The notes under the pieces are model-generated. The model saw only the letters and a list, made by a program, of their open reading frames with translations, was not told the DNA's origin and made no database searches. A stretch of 64,000 nt of DNA, taken from contig JAJNNX010000001.1 in NCBI GenBank assembly GCA_023159155.1, positions 1,860,001-1,924,000 on the forward strand, given 5' to 3'. Made by a program: the position numbers and the translations under genes. This DNA comes from Ustulina deusta. Lineage: Eukaryota; Ascomycota; Sordariomycetes; Xylariales; Xylariaceae. Numbering within the stretch: position 1 is the stretch's first letter; every line of letters begins with the position of its first letter. Shown piece after piece: positions 11,036 to 22,653 of the stretch.

Positions 11036-11863
11036 TTTGCGTATTATTTATTGCACGTCCTGAAATTGGGATTTTAGTCACGATGAAGTTATCTTGATGG
11101 CTGTTCTAGTTGATTGACACCGATGGCTCGTCTGCTTTAATACCATCTTTCCATCAACGTGCGCCGCCTTCTCCCCATTCTTATAGACATCCTCAACAAC
11201 ACATCCCAAACCTCATCATGTCTCGGAATCAGTCTTTCCCGGTACAGTTGACGTTTCTAGCTCGCCGAAAGAGTCACACTCGTGCGATATTTGCATCACC
11301 ATCATGATGCACGTTGTTGGTAGTGTTGGTAGTGTTGGCGATTATCTCCACTACTAAACTCCGTGCACCTCCTTTGGGACATCGCATCTTTGCATCGCAG
11401 GGATGATTGCTGCCTTGTCCCTGCTGAGCCTCGTGGGTTTGGAATCAAAGAAGCTCGATATGGAGTCGTGTTGGCCAGTAATGTGTATTAGCGATGATCT
11501 CCGATTGGTTGCCAAGGCCTTGGGATGCTTAACTCCGATGTGGCCGTGGGGCCTGACCTGGGATCAAGTTTGGTAATCATGTCGGATATAACATGTCCAA
11601 GATTGTTAAGAGATGTGTAACAGGAGCTAGTGATTATGGTGTTGGCTTTCAAGTTAGGAAATCAACACGTGTAGCCACGTGCCGTAGGTATAGATCGGTG
11701 TGGTCAGTATGGATTGGCCTGCGCCAAGGATACAGTCGAGGGTCGAGACGGTGACAATTGGTTCATCCCAGCCGTTGTTGCAAGGTCAAGATAGCATAAT
11801 GACTTGGAGGCCTTAGGGAAAAAAGAAGAAGAAGGATGTTCATAGCAATACGCTACATAGTAG
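11036..11863. other. Intergenic region between hydrolase and PKS-NRPS relics
   Basis: No supported gene. It includes the former promoter of the hydrolase and the 3' flank of the PKS-NRPS remnant. Confidence 0.6.
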
Positions 11864-14800
11864 TTACAAGGGCTGATTTCGTGTGATCCCAGGCAACACA
11901 ATCAGTCGCCCTCTGTGCATTATAGTGTATAGATAGTCATGCACCAAACGGCTGAGCCCATTGTTAAGTGCCTCCTGAACCCATTTATGTAAAAACAAGT
12001 CCCTATATTTTACGCTATCTAACTGCTCTAAGTAATTCCCTAGCTTGCTAGGTGAGATCTTAGCTGTATTACAATGATGTATGAAACTAAGCGCCACTTG
12101 TTGTTCTGGGATAGAGTTTAAGGAATCGAGGGTGGCATTAACTAGATCTTGTGAGACTTGTTCTATTTCGACCAGATCAAGGGAGCTTTTGACATTGAGT
12201 TCTTCTACTTTTGGAACTGCTCTAAGAATTCGAGAGTACTTGATGATGGCCGGCATGAGATCTTGCTCTGGTGCTCCATTACTAAGTATGGTAGTTGGCC
12301 GGTGGATCCATACTGGGAGATTGTGTTCTAATGCAGCAACCTCCAGAAGACACTCGCTCACCTATTTTGTGAGTGTGTACCCATTATGGGTATCACCCAC
12401 TGGGATGTGCTGACTAAGTGAGACCTCGGGCAGCATATCTACCTGGTTTCTGATGTTTGCTACTCCTGCCGTTGATACGTAATGGAACGGTATGCGATGT
12501 AGTAGCGCTAGTTCGCAAAGTGTTTGGGTTGCGATGATGTTCATACAGCGGAGCGATTGATATGTCTTTAAATAGGAAACCTTGGCACTGTTATGGATGA
12601 TCAAGTCAGATTGCTGACCTAGGAATTCAAAATCCTCATCAGATAATCCAAATTGGCGTGAGGTCAAGTCACCAGCATATTCGACAATTTTGTTGCTTTG
12701 GATAGAGACGTGTTGCTGGTTTCCTACGCTATCCCGACGGATGGCGATGCAGTAAATTTTCTGAACTTCTGGATTAGCGACAAGACGTCGCAAGATCTGC
12801 GTCCCAAGGAACCCTGTTGCGCCCGTTAACAGAACTGCGGATGGCGATTGACGTTGGCGAACAGCACTGATAGGTCGTCTCTCGTAGGATAGAGAGCGAG
12901 ATACCTCACTGATCTCTGCTTTCCAGTCCATACAATTGGCAGATTCTGTAGAGACCGGCTGAAGTAGTAGGGCCATACGGCGGACCGTACTCAGCTAGAA
13001 CAATCTCGCCAGAGTAACTTCAACGCCAAATGTAGCTCGTAAGGCGGATCTAAGACCAATAGCCAACATCGAGTTACCACCAACGTGGAAAAAATCAGAC
13101 TCTGGTGTTAAACTCAGATCAGATGCCATCCGGCTGCCAAGAAGTTCATTCCAGATTTTCGCTACTTGTTGCTCGGATGCTGTCAAGTCGTTGGTGGAAC
13201 TGTTCACCACCAGGTGTGATGTAGGAATTGGAAGGCTGTTGACGGCGGCCCTGTCGAGCTTTCCATTAACGTTAATCGGAATGTGATCTAAGATCGAAAT
13301 TATACTTGGCCTCATATAGGAAGGCAGTGGTAATTCCATCTTGAGGAGATTTACAAACTCCGTTCTGTTTCCAAGGAAGTCAAAATTGAAAACGACAAAA
13401 GCGATTAGTAGATCGGACTCTGCCCGATAGGATACGGCGGCGTTGCTTATGGCTCCAGACGAGTTTTGAATAATCACGTTTGCGATTTCATCGAGCTCGA
13501 CTCGTAATCCTCGGATTTTGACTTGCCCGTCCCCTTTTATGCGCCCTAAAACCTGGAGTGATCCATCGGCTAGCAGCCGTCTCCTGTCTCCTGTACGGTA
13601 CAGTTTCGAGGGGTGCAGCTGGCCTCTTGAAGGTGAAGGAATATTAGCGTCGATAAAAGCTCGCTTAGTCTCCTCAGGACGGTTGAGATAGCCGAGGCAA
13701 AGACCCGGTCCAGCGATGCACATCTCCCCTGCGAAACCAATCGGAAGGCAATGCTGGTGCTCATCCATGATGGAAATTGAATAATTTGGCATAGGCCACA
13801 GATAATCGGCTAACGAATTGACGTCTTCTTTAGTATGGTAAGGCACGACCCCCCTAGCACAGGCAATCGTGCCTTCTGTAGGCCCATACGCGTTGATCAG
13901 TTGTAGATTGATGAGCTCCAGTTTCTGAAGACCTCGACGGAGTTGAGGAGTTAGCTTCTCACCTAGAGATACCGCGTAGCGCCACGATTTACACCTTTTG
14001 AGCCACTGAAGTCCATAGTTTAACATGGCTAGGTACTCGGATGTTACGAAGATGGCGTAAGTCACATTTTCTGACAGCATAATCTGAGCTAGTCGGACAG
14101 GGTCCCCGCGGTCTTCCTTCCCGGCAATGACCAGAACACCTCCGTTCGCAAGTGCGTGAAACGTCTGGTCAAGAGAGATATCAAAGCCAAGGGCACTATG
14201 TTGAAGCACTACCTCTCTTCCGAGCTGGTACAGTGATGTGTTGACGTTTATCGTGTAGACGATACTTGCATTGGATAGTAGGACACCCTTTGGAGTCCCA
14301 GTTGAGCCACTCGTATAGAGCAGAACCGCGGATTGGTGTGGATTACACCGATTCTCGAGTCTTCGGGTTGAAGGCAGTACGTTGTCAAGATTCACCAATT
14401 GTGTCCCGTGTGATAACAACAGGCGCGCTTGAGCTCGCGTGGCACCGTTGCATACAAGCAGAGAAGGCTGGCAATCTTTCACCATGGTAGAGAGCCGTTC
14501 ATGATGGTTGCGAAGGTCCAACGGCACCCACAGAAGCCCCAATCTGAGCACGGCCAAAAGACAACATACATGGTCCGCCATGGGATCCACAGCCATTGCT
14601 ATGCGTGAACCAATCGGTAAGAGATAGTCAGACAGGTGTGCCGCAATGTCATTTGCTCGCGTCATCATCTCCATATAGGTCATACGACTTCCATAAGCAT
14701 CCTTCAAAGCACAAGCTTCTGGAAATTTGAATGCCATTTCCTCAATACGGTGGAGGATAGTACCTTCCCAGGTCATCGAAGTCAGATCACCATGAGTATG

Positions 14801-17800
14801 TGAGGTTACTTCTGCCGAATCAGTTGCACCCATTATTGGGTAGTTGGAAACAATGGTGGACGTGTCATGGGAAAGACCCTCAAGCGCACAAATGTACCTC
14901 TTCATTAGAATTGTTGACTCTGACTCCCCGTAAAGATATTGCTGAGTTGAAAAATGCATTCTTGTCCCTTCGGAGGTTTCTGTAATGTCAATGGTGATAT
15001 CGTACGGGTTTCTAGCGGCAATGCCTTGGGTCCATTCAATGGCGGTGTTATCGAGGGGAGTGTTGGTTATGTAACGATTGCGGTAGTTTAATTGTATCTG
15101 GAAAAGGGGGTGATGATCGCGAGACTGAGCAACCCGTACATGATCTAGAACCATGTCAAAGGGCACTCGCGAATTATTTAGAGCCCGTAGTGCCATGTCC
15201 CGGGTCCGTCTGGCTATGGTGCCAAACTGTTCGTTCCGTGCTACTTGTATCTTAAGCGGCAGGATATTCATGAAACACCCGATTGTTTCTTGACTTCGCT
15301 CATCGGATCTATTCGCGTCCATAATCCCAATCCCCATGGTCTCGATATCCAAGGACTGGGAAAGAAAGACTGCCAGGACTGAGAGGTAGAAATGAAACGG
15401 GGTAACTCCCAGCCGAGACGCTTGATGTCTAATGCGACTTGTCAGGCTCGCGGATATGGCTTCGTCCAGTGTCAATGTATTATAAGCCGTTAAGACCTCT
15501 CGATGTTGGACCTTTGCACAGGAAAATAGTGGTAGTGGCGGCGTAGGGCTCCAATGTAATTTTTTCCAAAACTCCAGCCCAGTCCTCAGACTTGCCACAG
15601 AGCATTCGGATCTCTCCCTTCGAGATAGATCAATGGACTGCTGAACAGGGTGCCAATCTTTTCTTCCGGAGTATGCTTGGGACAGGTAGTTGTTGAATAC
15701 CTGCCAGCTGGCACCATCAAGTGCAATATGGTGATGAAAAAGGAGAATATGATGCTTTGTTAGAGATTTACTTAGAATTATAATTTTTATGACCCGTCCA
15801 TTTTCAATGTCGAATATAAACTTTCCCAAACGCGCGATTTCAGCCTGAACCTCCCCAATGTTGGTGATATGTCCGTGTTTGAAGATGATATGGTGCTTCG
15901 AGTGTACAACTTGCTCGGTAAGATCGGTGGCAGCATTAAGGAAATAGGAGCTTCGGAGGCTTTCATGACAACTAGCAACCACGTCTATGGCGCGTTGGAA
16001 TTGATTGGGGTCGAAATGGGCATGAAGAACACCAATATAGCCCACGTTGTGTGTTGTTTTGTCGTCAAGGTAATTGTGTAGGAAATACAAACGGGCCTGT
16101 GCATATGACATCTCACCGGACCTTCTGTCATTATCGTCTGAAATAACAGGATTGCAGGGCTCAGTAAACGATATCCCTGTTGTATTAGGGGCGACCGGAA
16201 TATCAGGAGAGTGAGTGGAATCTATCTTCAATTCGTCTCCCGAGAGAGAGACATTCATAGACGATACAACTTCATCATTGGCGGCGGTTGTGGTCTCTAG
16301 TGCGGCTTTCACCGAGTCCTGAATATCCTGCGCCGGGGATTCCCCTTTGGCCGCTTGAATTGCGTCAGAGGTTCATGCTGGCTTTGGGGTCTTTTGTAGA
16401 TGAACTTGAAATTCTTAGCAGAGCATCTTGGCAAATATCTCTCAAAGAGACACCGCCCAGAATCTTCAATATTGGGATGTCTGTTTCGAGCTCTTTAAGA
16501 AACCAGGACCGAATCTCAACTGCAATTAAAGAGTCAATCCCAAGTCTCATCAGAGGCTGTTCGCTATCAAAAGCTTCGCTGGAAATCTGTAAGATAGATC
16601 CAAGCTTCTGGGAGAAGGCCGCTTCCAGTAGTCGAAGGGCATCGTCTGCATTTTGATTGTTCTTTAATGCTTCTTTAATGCGATGCGAGGAGTGATTTTG
16701 GAACTGGTTACGGGGTGAGGAGCGACGTTGCCCACAATAGTATGATAACTTCGCTACTCCGTACCAAGGGGTATCTTCGCTACTGTGGAAGCCGGTCAGT
16801 AACTCAGAGTCTGCTTGAGAGTTTGGCCGTCCTGAAACAACTGCTTCGGCGAACAACGTATGGAATTCAGGCTCAGACATGGCGAGATGTGAAAATCTCT
16901 TCATTTGTGATTCGATCGTCGCATCCGTATCAAGAGGCCTTGCCACATATCCGATTCCCAATAACATTGCTATGCCAATCACCGAGGCCGCTAATCCTCT
17001 ATCTCTTCTCTGGGCCGCCAATGTAGACATGAATGTTTTGGCAGCGCCGTAATTCGATTGGGCTGGGTTTCCAACAATTGATGCCATTGATGAGAATAGG
17101 ATGAAAAATTCCAAGTCTTCGTATCGAAAAAGCTCGTCCAGATTCTTGCTCCCTTGTACTTTAGGTTGCAGCACAACCTCTAGGTCCTCAAGAGACATAT
17201 TTTGGAGAGGCTTATCACGAAGACTCATCGCACCATTGGCAACGCCTCCAATCGGTGGCATGGACGACACTATTTGTTCATAAACTCCACTAAGGTTTGT
17301 TTGGTTGGTCACGTCGAGAGAGAATACTTTGATGTTAGCCCCCTTTCTCGTCAAGTAGCGCATAACAGCTGAATTCACTCTTGGGGTCCTGCTCGCGAGA
17401 GCAAAGTATCTAGCCCCATGATCTGTCATCCAGTCACAGAGAGACAGTCGAACCTCTCCGGTTAAGCCCACAAGAAAGTAGGTTTTGTCGTTTGAGAAGA
17501 GATTTTGAACGTTCAATGGGCGGATGCGTACATTAATAGATTGGTTCGTCTTCCAGCTAATGACGTCCGTGCACGCTACGCTTTGGACTGGTACTGGCAG
17601 CACGTCGATATTCAGCAATATTTGATGGTGATCCAAGATAGTGTCCAGTGTTGCCCTCGGCCGTTCTAAGCCACTCCTAATTATTTCATTCATGCGGGAG
17701 TAATCGTAATGGAGAGAAATACTTAAGTTCTCCCGAGTAGCCATGTTTGGATGCCATAGGTCGCCATTTAGGATGTTCGGATGAAGCGCTTCTTCTAGTG

Positions 17801-18870
17801 AGTTGTGTATCGTTGTGCTCATTGTAACAAATCGCTGGATATTTGCCGGTATGAACTGTTGGAGATTTCGTTTTGTTTCATTAGGATGAATAAAAGCAGA
17901 TGAACCGTCTCCATCTGAGCTAGATGTGCTCAAGAACAGACTAGTTCCCCGTCTCGCAGCAATCTCGGTTGCTATCTGTGAAGGTATTGTGTCTGCATCA
18001 TGAATCCACAGTGTACCGTCTATACCATGGAAGAAATCTTCACAAAGAATGGTCTTCAGGGTATATTACAGGAGTTCGGCCTCGCTCCAGTCATCTGTGA
18101 GGTAAAAGACCCTCTCAGGCAACACTCTAATCACAGACAAACTGGCTCTTGATAGTGCTAAAACGCGATGATCGGTACCAACGACAACCCCCACGCACAG
18201 GTGAAAGAATTCACTTTCACAGGGTGAAATCATGAATACAGAAGATTCACGCACCGCTATTTCTAAATATCCTGGAAAATCGCTAGCACCGCTGTGTTCC
18301 AGAGCATGTTCTAAGCTCAGATGAGATTCTCTGACGACAATAGTGAGATTTGTAGAGTTGGCAGGCGCATTTTGGTAGATTTCTCTCATCCCGGAATTCA
18401 ATCGGAGATTTCTTTCTTCATCTGGGAGTAATCGGGGCAGGTGAATTTCACCCTTGATAACTGTTAATTCGCTCTCCTGGCTCCATAAGACATCTTTGTA
18501 CTCGGGAAGACTGACATTTACCATCCGTAGAAGCATTTTAGACAAGAGATCGGCCTGGAGGTTGGGCTGCGCAGCAAAGGCTAGGTCGGCGAACTGAAAT
18601 GTTGTTGAGCGAGACTCAAGCATAGCTGACCGTCCCAAGCCTATCATCATATTGGCGTAGGGATCCCCATCACGGCAGCCTGTAGTAGTCCATAAAACGA
18701 AGCTGGGCTTGCTAAACAGCGACTGTAATCCGCGCAGGCTTCGACCGTTCATGTTTCTGAAAATAGGCTCCTCCAAATCTGCGAGGCTGATGACCGCGCC
18801 TCCCGGGTCCAAATTCTCGGCCTCGAGCTCTTCGATGTTATTGATTAGCTTTGTAGTCTTTGTGACAGCT
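11864..18870 (-). pseudogene. 5'-truncated PKS-NRPS hybrid synthetase remnant (pseudoKR-KR-ACP-C-A-T-R)
   Basis: Reading right to left: a structural pseudoKR (18069-18812, with LWTTTGCRDGDPYANMMIGLGRS); KR (LVGLTGEVRLSLCDWM, ILFSSMASIVGN, catalytic QSNYGAA); ACP (LGIDSL); condensation domain with intact FHHHIALDG; adenylation domain with LLYTSGSTGTPKGV, NAYGPTEGT, YRTGD and NVNGKLDR; thiolation site VGGNSM; reductase LLTGATGFLG with YTLTK. This is the fungal tetramate/pyridone-type order, but KS, AT, DH and MT are absent. Homology ends near 18870 in AT-rich DNA. Lesions: TAA at 18066-18068, a one-base frameshift between 16312 and 16367, TAG at 12995-12997, and TAG at 12362-12364 in place of the conserved Trp of KWVSECLLE. 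Other frames run on without breaks and core motifs are intact, so the loss looks recent. No tailoring genes lie beside it. As it stands it cannot make a product. Confidence 0.9.
12357..12373 (-). other. Perfect RNA hairpin around the in-frame UAG of the reductase domain
   Basis: On the minus strand, CUCAC and GUGAG pair perfectly (5 bp) around a 7-nt loop AAAAUAG that holds the stop codon. The stop replaces a Trp conserved in reductase domains. Confidence 0.6.
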
Positions 18871-19069
18871 TAAGCTATTTAGTTAACCCTTCAAGATAGC
18901 GTTTAAGCTTTTGATTATTAGTTAATTTTAAAAGTTCGTACTTGATAATATGAAAGCTTTTTTTTTTTTTGAATTCCTATCCAGAGTTTTAACACCTAAC
19001 TAATGTGTCTGGTCATGAGATCAATCCAAATGCGAATATACAACCATCAGCCATTCACAGGTTTCTCTT
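18871..19069. other. AT-rich junction upstream of the PKS-NRPS break
   Basis: An AT-rich stretch with TTAACC/AGCTTTT motifs and a T12 run separates the truncated megasynthase from the next gene. It marks the likely breakpoint where the missing KS-AT-DH-MT half was lost. Confidence 0.5.
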
Positions 19070-20269
19070 ATGACGATGTCGTTCGGATCCACCAAACCAA
19101 CTCCGGAATCCCAGACAGTATTACAACTGCAATGGGACTGCCGTCAGAATAAAAGTGTTGCCTGCCAGTTGATCAACTCCTGGATCGCTAGAACCGATTG
19201 CACTGTCCTCGACGAAGAGGAGCGGCGCACGATTGCTAAGACTCTCCGGATAGAGACTTCCGAGGTAACCCGTAAATTAGAGAAAAAGCGGTACGATAAG
19301 GAAGGCCTTCGCATTGGAAACGGCGAGGCACAGCTGAGCCCACGCCGATTCCTGATCCTATTTCATATCATATATTACCGAGCCCAAGTCGGCCTAACTA
19401 CTTCGTCAACGTCCAACTTGAGTACTACTACTATGCCATCAATGCCCCTGATTACCAAGCGCGACCTCGTCCGCCTTCCCGTGGAAATACGCATAGAGAT
19501 CTTATGCCATTTTCCCAATCTGCGCACACTTCTCTCGGCAGTACTGACCCATTTCTCGATTTATAAGACCTATAAGGGGTATTCGCGTATTATCTTACTG
19601 GCTATTTTCCGTCAGTGCTGCGAAGCAATACGAGGTTACGAGATTGGCGAAGTGTTCCGGGAGCTGATATTCGCCATTCGACACGATTTCATAGATAGAG
19701 ATGTCGCCCAAGAGCTTTTCACTTTGGGTTGGAATACGTTTCGTACAAAAAATTTGGAAGATGTCCTTTTCCCCCTTGGCAGAGCTCTGGCGTTGTCGTA
19801 CAGTCATGACCGCAGAGATGACGCCGTCAAGCTGCTTCGCGAGCTCGCCAATTGTCCCGGGCCCTTCAGCAGATCTGACTTGCCCTTAGACCAATCCCTT
19901 CAGTTCTACGCGGAAATTGTTCGGTTCCCGGTTCTCCGGCTTCTCGGAGAGTGGACAAGGGAGGGGGGTGAGCTACACAGCTATGGACCAGAGGGATACA
20001 TACCAACGGAGTATGGCAGAGCAGAGTCGGTTCGGGAAGCAATAGAGATGGGAGGCTTCACAAACATGGTAGGCTTCGAAGACCTTGATAGTCCCCTATG
20101 TTTCGCTGTGATCCGGGATATAAGCTTCGAGGTGGCATTGGGGAATGCATACGAAATTCTTTCGGACGAGATAGATATGGGAAATGATGGGAGTGTGTGG
20201 GTTGCTCTGATCAACCGTGGCCAGCCCCTGCCTAAGCCTGCTGAGGACTACTGCTCTGATTCCGACTAG
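19070..20269 (+). CDS. Uncharacterised protein with an F-box-like segment
   Basis: Single 399-aa frame; a second ATG lies two codons downstream. Residues about 130-185 contain LVRLPVEIRIEILCHFPNLR followed by a hydrophobic helical stretch. This matches the LPxEIxxxIL core of F-box-like domains in many fungal orphan proteins, which usually recruit SCF ubiquitin ligase substrates. The first 110 residues are charged and not recognised. The C-terminal 200 residues are mainly helical (EVFRELIFAIRHDFIDRDVAQELFTLGW) and end in an acidic tail, EDYCSDSD. No intron is evident. The F-box reading is an inference from one motif. The gene abuts the truncated end of the PKS-NRPS remnant, so it may have arrived with the rearrangement. 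Confidence 0.6.
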   Translation: MTMSFGSTKPTPESQTVLQLQWDCRQNKSVACQLINSWIARTDCTVLDEEERRTIAKTLRIETSEVTRKLEKKRYDKEGLRIGNGEAQLSPRRFLILFHIIYYRAQVGLTTSSTSNLSTTTMPSMPLITKRDLVRLPVEIRIEILCHFPNLRTLLSAVLTHFSIYKTYKGYSRIILLAIFRQCCEAIRGYEIGEVFRELIFAIRHDFIDRDVAQELFTLGWNTFRTKNLEDVLFPLGRALALSYSHDRRDDAVKLLRELANCPGPFSRSDLPLDQSLQFYAEIVRFPVLRLLGEWTREGGELHSYGPEGYIPTEYGRAESVREAIEMGGFTNMVGFEDLDSPLCFAVIRDISFEVALGNAYEILSDEIDMGNDGSVWVALINRGQPLPKPAEDYCSDSD

Positions 20270-21023
20270 GGCTACTAGTGGGGAACAAGTTCGGCTTAAG
20301 AAGCGGCAGATCGATGTTGTGCTCGAGGGTCTAGGATGAGGATACAGCGTGTTGTGTGTACGAATAGTTCGGGTGATAATGACGGGGAAGGAGCGTGTGC
20401 ACCAGCAAACGGTCTTAGGGACCAGGCAACCGCCTCCCATCACTTATTGAGTCTCGCAGCCCATCATAATTATATAGAAGACGCATATGACCATTTCTAT
20501 CAAGGTGACCAGAGTCCCCTACGGGAGAAGCCTTGGTTGATGGCGACCAAAGAGTGGAGAAAATTGCTCAAGGAGTACTTGGCCCTGCCGACCCCCTTGT
20601 CTTACCTCGGGAGTTATATTATTGACTAAACTTTCACCAGGATTTTATGTACGCCTTTCGTGCGGCCTCGAGGAAGCTAGGTGCGGCCAAACGCCCGGTC
20701 ACTAGAAAATATCGGCTTCCAGGAAAGATAGATTTCTTGTCGGACAGCTGCAGAGTACAACATAATAAAAGGCTGACCGCATGCGTTCTCTCTCTTGCTT
20801 TACAATTAAATAGAAAATAGAGTTGTGAGCTCGTGGTATTCTAGTACTATACGGTTCTAAGAAGGTAGCGCATATGTATGCTCTTTGGTTTTAAATGTCC
20901 CCCCACAGAGCTATATGGGGTTCGGTCAGCTAGCTATGCCTTGTTCCAACACGAGGTGCTCCAGCCCCGAGCTGGAGTACGTGATTGAACGGATACTGTA
21001 CATCCAACCAGCCGACTCGCTAC
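20270..21023. other. Convergent intergenic region with one doubtful small ORF
   Basis: A 97-codon frame (20336-20629, +) ends with KPWLMATKEWRKLLKEYL, which looks protein-like. It may be the C-terminal relic of a gene related to the preceding F-box-like protein, but it has no recognisable N-terminus. The remainder shows nothing. Confidence 0.35.
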
Positions 21024-22268
21024 TTATATGAAATAGTCCTGAAGACTAAGTTGTCTAGCAGAGATATTTTTTTCACCTCTTTCATCCACAAGTTTAGCTA
21101 AGGTAATGAAACCGAAGAGAGCAGGTGCCCACTGCTCTAGCTCACGCAACCGAAACGAGAGCAGGCGCACTATGACATCGCCTCCCTCAGAGGCTAGGTC
21201 TTGAAGGGTCTGGGCGCTGATCTCGCCAGGAGTGGACGGAACATAGGCATCACTCGAGTAGGGATGTTTGGATTCAAGCTCAGGGGTTCGCGGGCTAGGC
21301 TGCTCCGAGATGCTACTGGGTAACTCGGGTGATGAAGCAGCTGGTGCATCGCTCTCTACAGCTTCGGCAACGGCACCGCCACGTTTATGCTGGTGACGAT
21401 CGCTAGGCGATACTGCTGAGCCGGTCGTCGAGTTCGTAAATCTGCGCTTGTTGGGTGCAGGCTTGCCTCTGAATGGGATTCCTTGCACAGGGCTGCTCAC
21501 TTCGGATTCGGCTCTGGCCATCACATTGTTGAGCGACGTAATGTTATCGCTGCGATTCACAACGAATTCCATGAGCACGAGCTCAAAATCAGATACACAA
21601 AAGCCGAAACGAGTTTTGCGGCAAACGCAATACCATAACAATTGACCCAGGTCGGACCAGCTCAGCGCATCAGTATAGTCCACCTGATCCTTCGCTGCCG
21701 CTTCACCGTATAACTTAACATCACCAACAACCAGGCTTGCATCGTGGTCGGTCAAAAGTGCGGGATTCTGTCCAACGTGACCCTTGAAAACGGTATAATC
21801 GGGTGTATAACTCTTCAACGCGTGGATTGAACCGTCGCGGGGCGTGACCCGGGTGAAGGGTATGTGGGGAAGGATGACGACAGGGAGCTGATAAATACAG
21901 TGCAAGGCCAGATTAACGCAATAAATGAGCGAGAGGTTGAAGAAATGTTGGAGGTTTGCCTCGATGGCGAGCACGTGGAAGGCATCCAGAACCACAGGTT
22001 TGGTGGCTGCCAAACCATTTCTCATGGGGCGGTCTCGTTCAGCGCCGAGATGCGCAAGGACCGGGAGGTCCCTGGCTTCGTGCCATTCTTGTACTTTGAT
22101 CGACTCGACAAGTGAAGTGTACATCCGATTGCTGCTTGGAACTCTTTCTTTCGTCGGGTAGACAAAGTGTGCGGCAGGCAAGGCCAAACTGAGCCAGTCG
22201 CGGATAGAAGGCGTAGAAGAAGCCTGTTGCGCCATGACGTCAATGTCATCAACGTCGCGTTTATACAA
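21024..22268 (-). CDS. Uncharacterised fungal protein with a PD-(D/E)XK nuclease-like core
   Basis: Intronless 414-aa frame. The central part reads SYTPDYTVF (about residue 153), then DASLVVGDVKLYGE (about 183), then WSDLGQLLWYCVCRKTRFGFCVSDFELVLMEF. This is the order of a PD-(D/E)XK site: an Asp in a PD pair, an Asp-x-Lys on the next strand, then a Gln-containing helix (xxQLLxY) and a beta-strand. The same arrangement is common in fungal orphan proteins annotated as nuclease-like. Residues 265-350 are Ser/Pro-rich and disordered, and residues 355-414 form a separate helical tail. The first ATG is used, although ATGs at codons 12 and 49 are also possible. It is transcribed away from the orphan gene at 22654 across 385 bp. 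Biochemical activity is inferred only from motif order. Confidence 0.6.
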   Translation of the reverse strand: MYKRDVDDIDVMAQQASSTPSIRDWLSLALPAAHFVYPTKERVPSSNRMYTSLVESIKVQEWHEARDLPVLAHLGAERDRPMRNGLAATKPVVLDAFHVLAIEANLQHFFNLSLIYCVNLALHCIYQLPVVILPHIPFTRVTPRDGSIHALKSYTPDYTVFKGHVGQNPALLTDHDASLVVGDVKLYGEAAAKDQVDYTDALSWSDLGQLLWYCVCRKTRFGFCVSDFELVLMEFVVNRSDNITSLNNVMARAESEVSSPVQGIPFRGKPAPNKRRFTNSTTGSAVSPSDRHQHKRGGAVAEAVESDAPAASSPELPSSISEQPSPRTPELESKHPYSSDAYVPSTPGEISAQTLQDLASEGGDVIVRLLSFRLRELEQWAPALFGFITLAKLVDERGEKNISARQLSLQDYFI

Positions 22269-22653
22269 ACATAAAGTAGATAATATAAGATAAGATAAGA
22301 TAAGAGGTAAGATACATCAGACAGGACTGGGTGTGCGCATTTGCCTATATCCTATGTACCCTGTTTGTCGCAAACGCCGAACTACTAGTCCTTTATATAT
22401 CTTTCCCTACCCTACCTCCTAGCCACAACGGTGACTCACTTTCTTGCCATCTCCCGCAACCCCCTTCGGCTAGCAAAGGGTGTCGGATATTCGTCGATAT
22501 GCGCCAATCGCGCAGTTGTACCTAAAACATCTAGCATCCATACCCAACACGACACTTGATGCATGCGTAGCTCATACCAGGCTTCAGAGCACCGTCCACT
22601 AATGGATCGATTGGAGACATTAAAACCTCGTACTCGTGCCTCTCGTCCGAAAG
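22269..22653. promoter_or_regulatory. Divergent promoter region between two orphan genes
   Basis: A 385-bp spacer with a (GATAA)n-like tract at about 22281-22305 (AAGATAAGATAAGATAAGA). GATA cores are targets of nitrogen-regulatory GATA factors such as AreA. The tract lies just upstream of the minus-strand gene. Confidence 0.45.

Noticed and set aside
12995..12997. TAG after the thiolation domain as another Trp-UAG editing site
   Set aside because: The family does not have a conserved Trp there (Glu or Gln is more usual) and no compact hairpin forms around it.
16313..16367. An intron instead of a frameshift between ACP and condensation domain
   Set aside because: There is no GT donor in a suitable position; a one-base shift explains the two frames.
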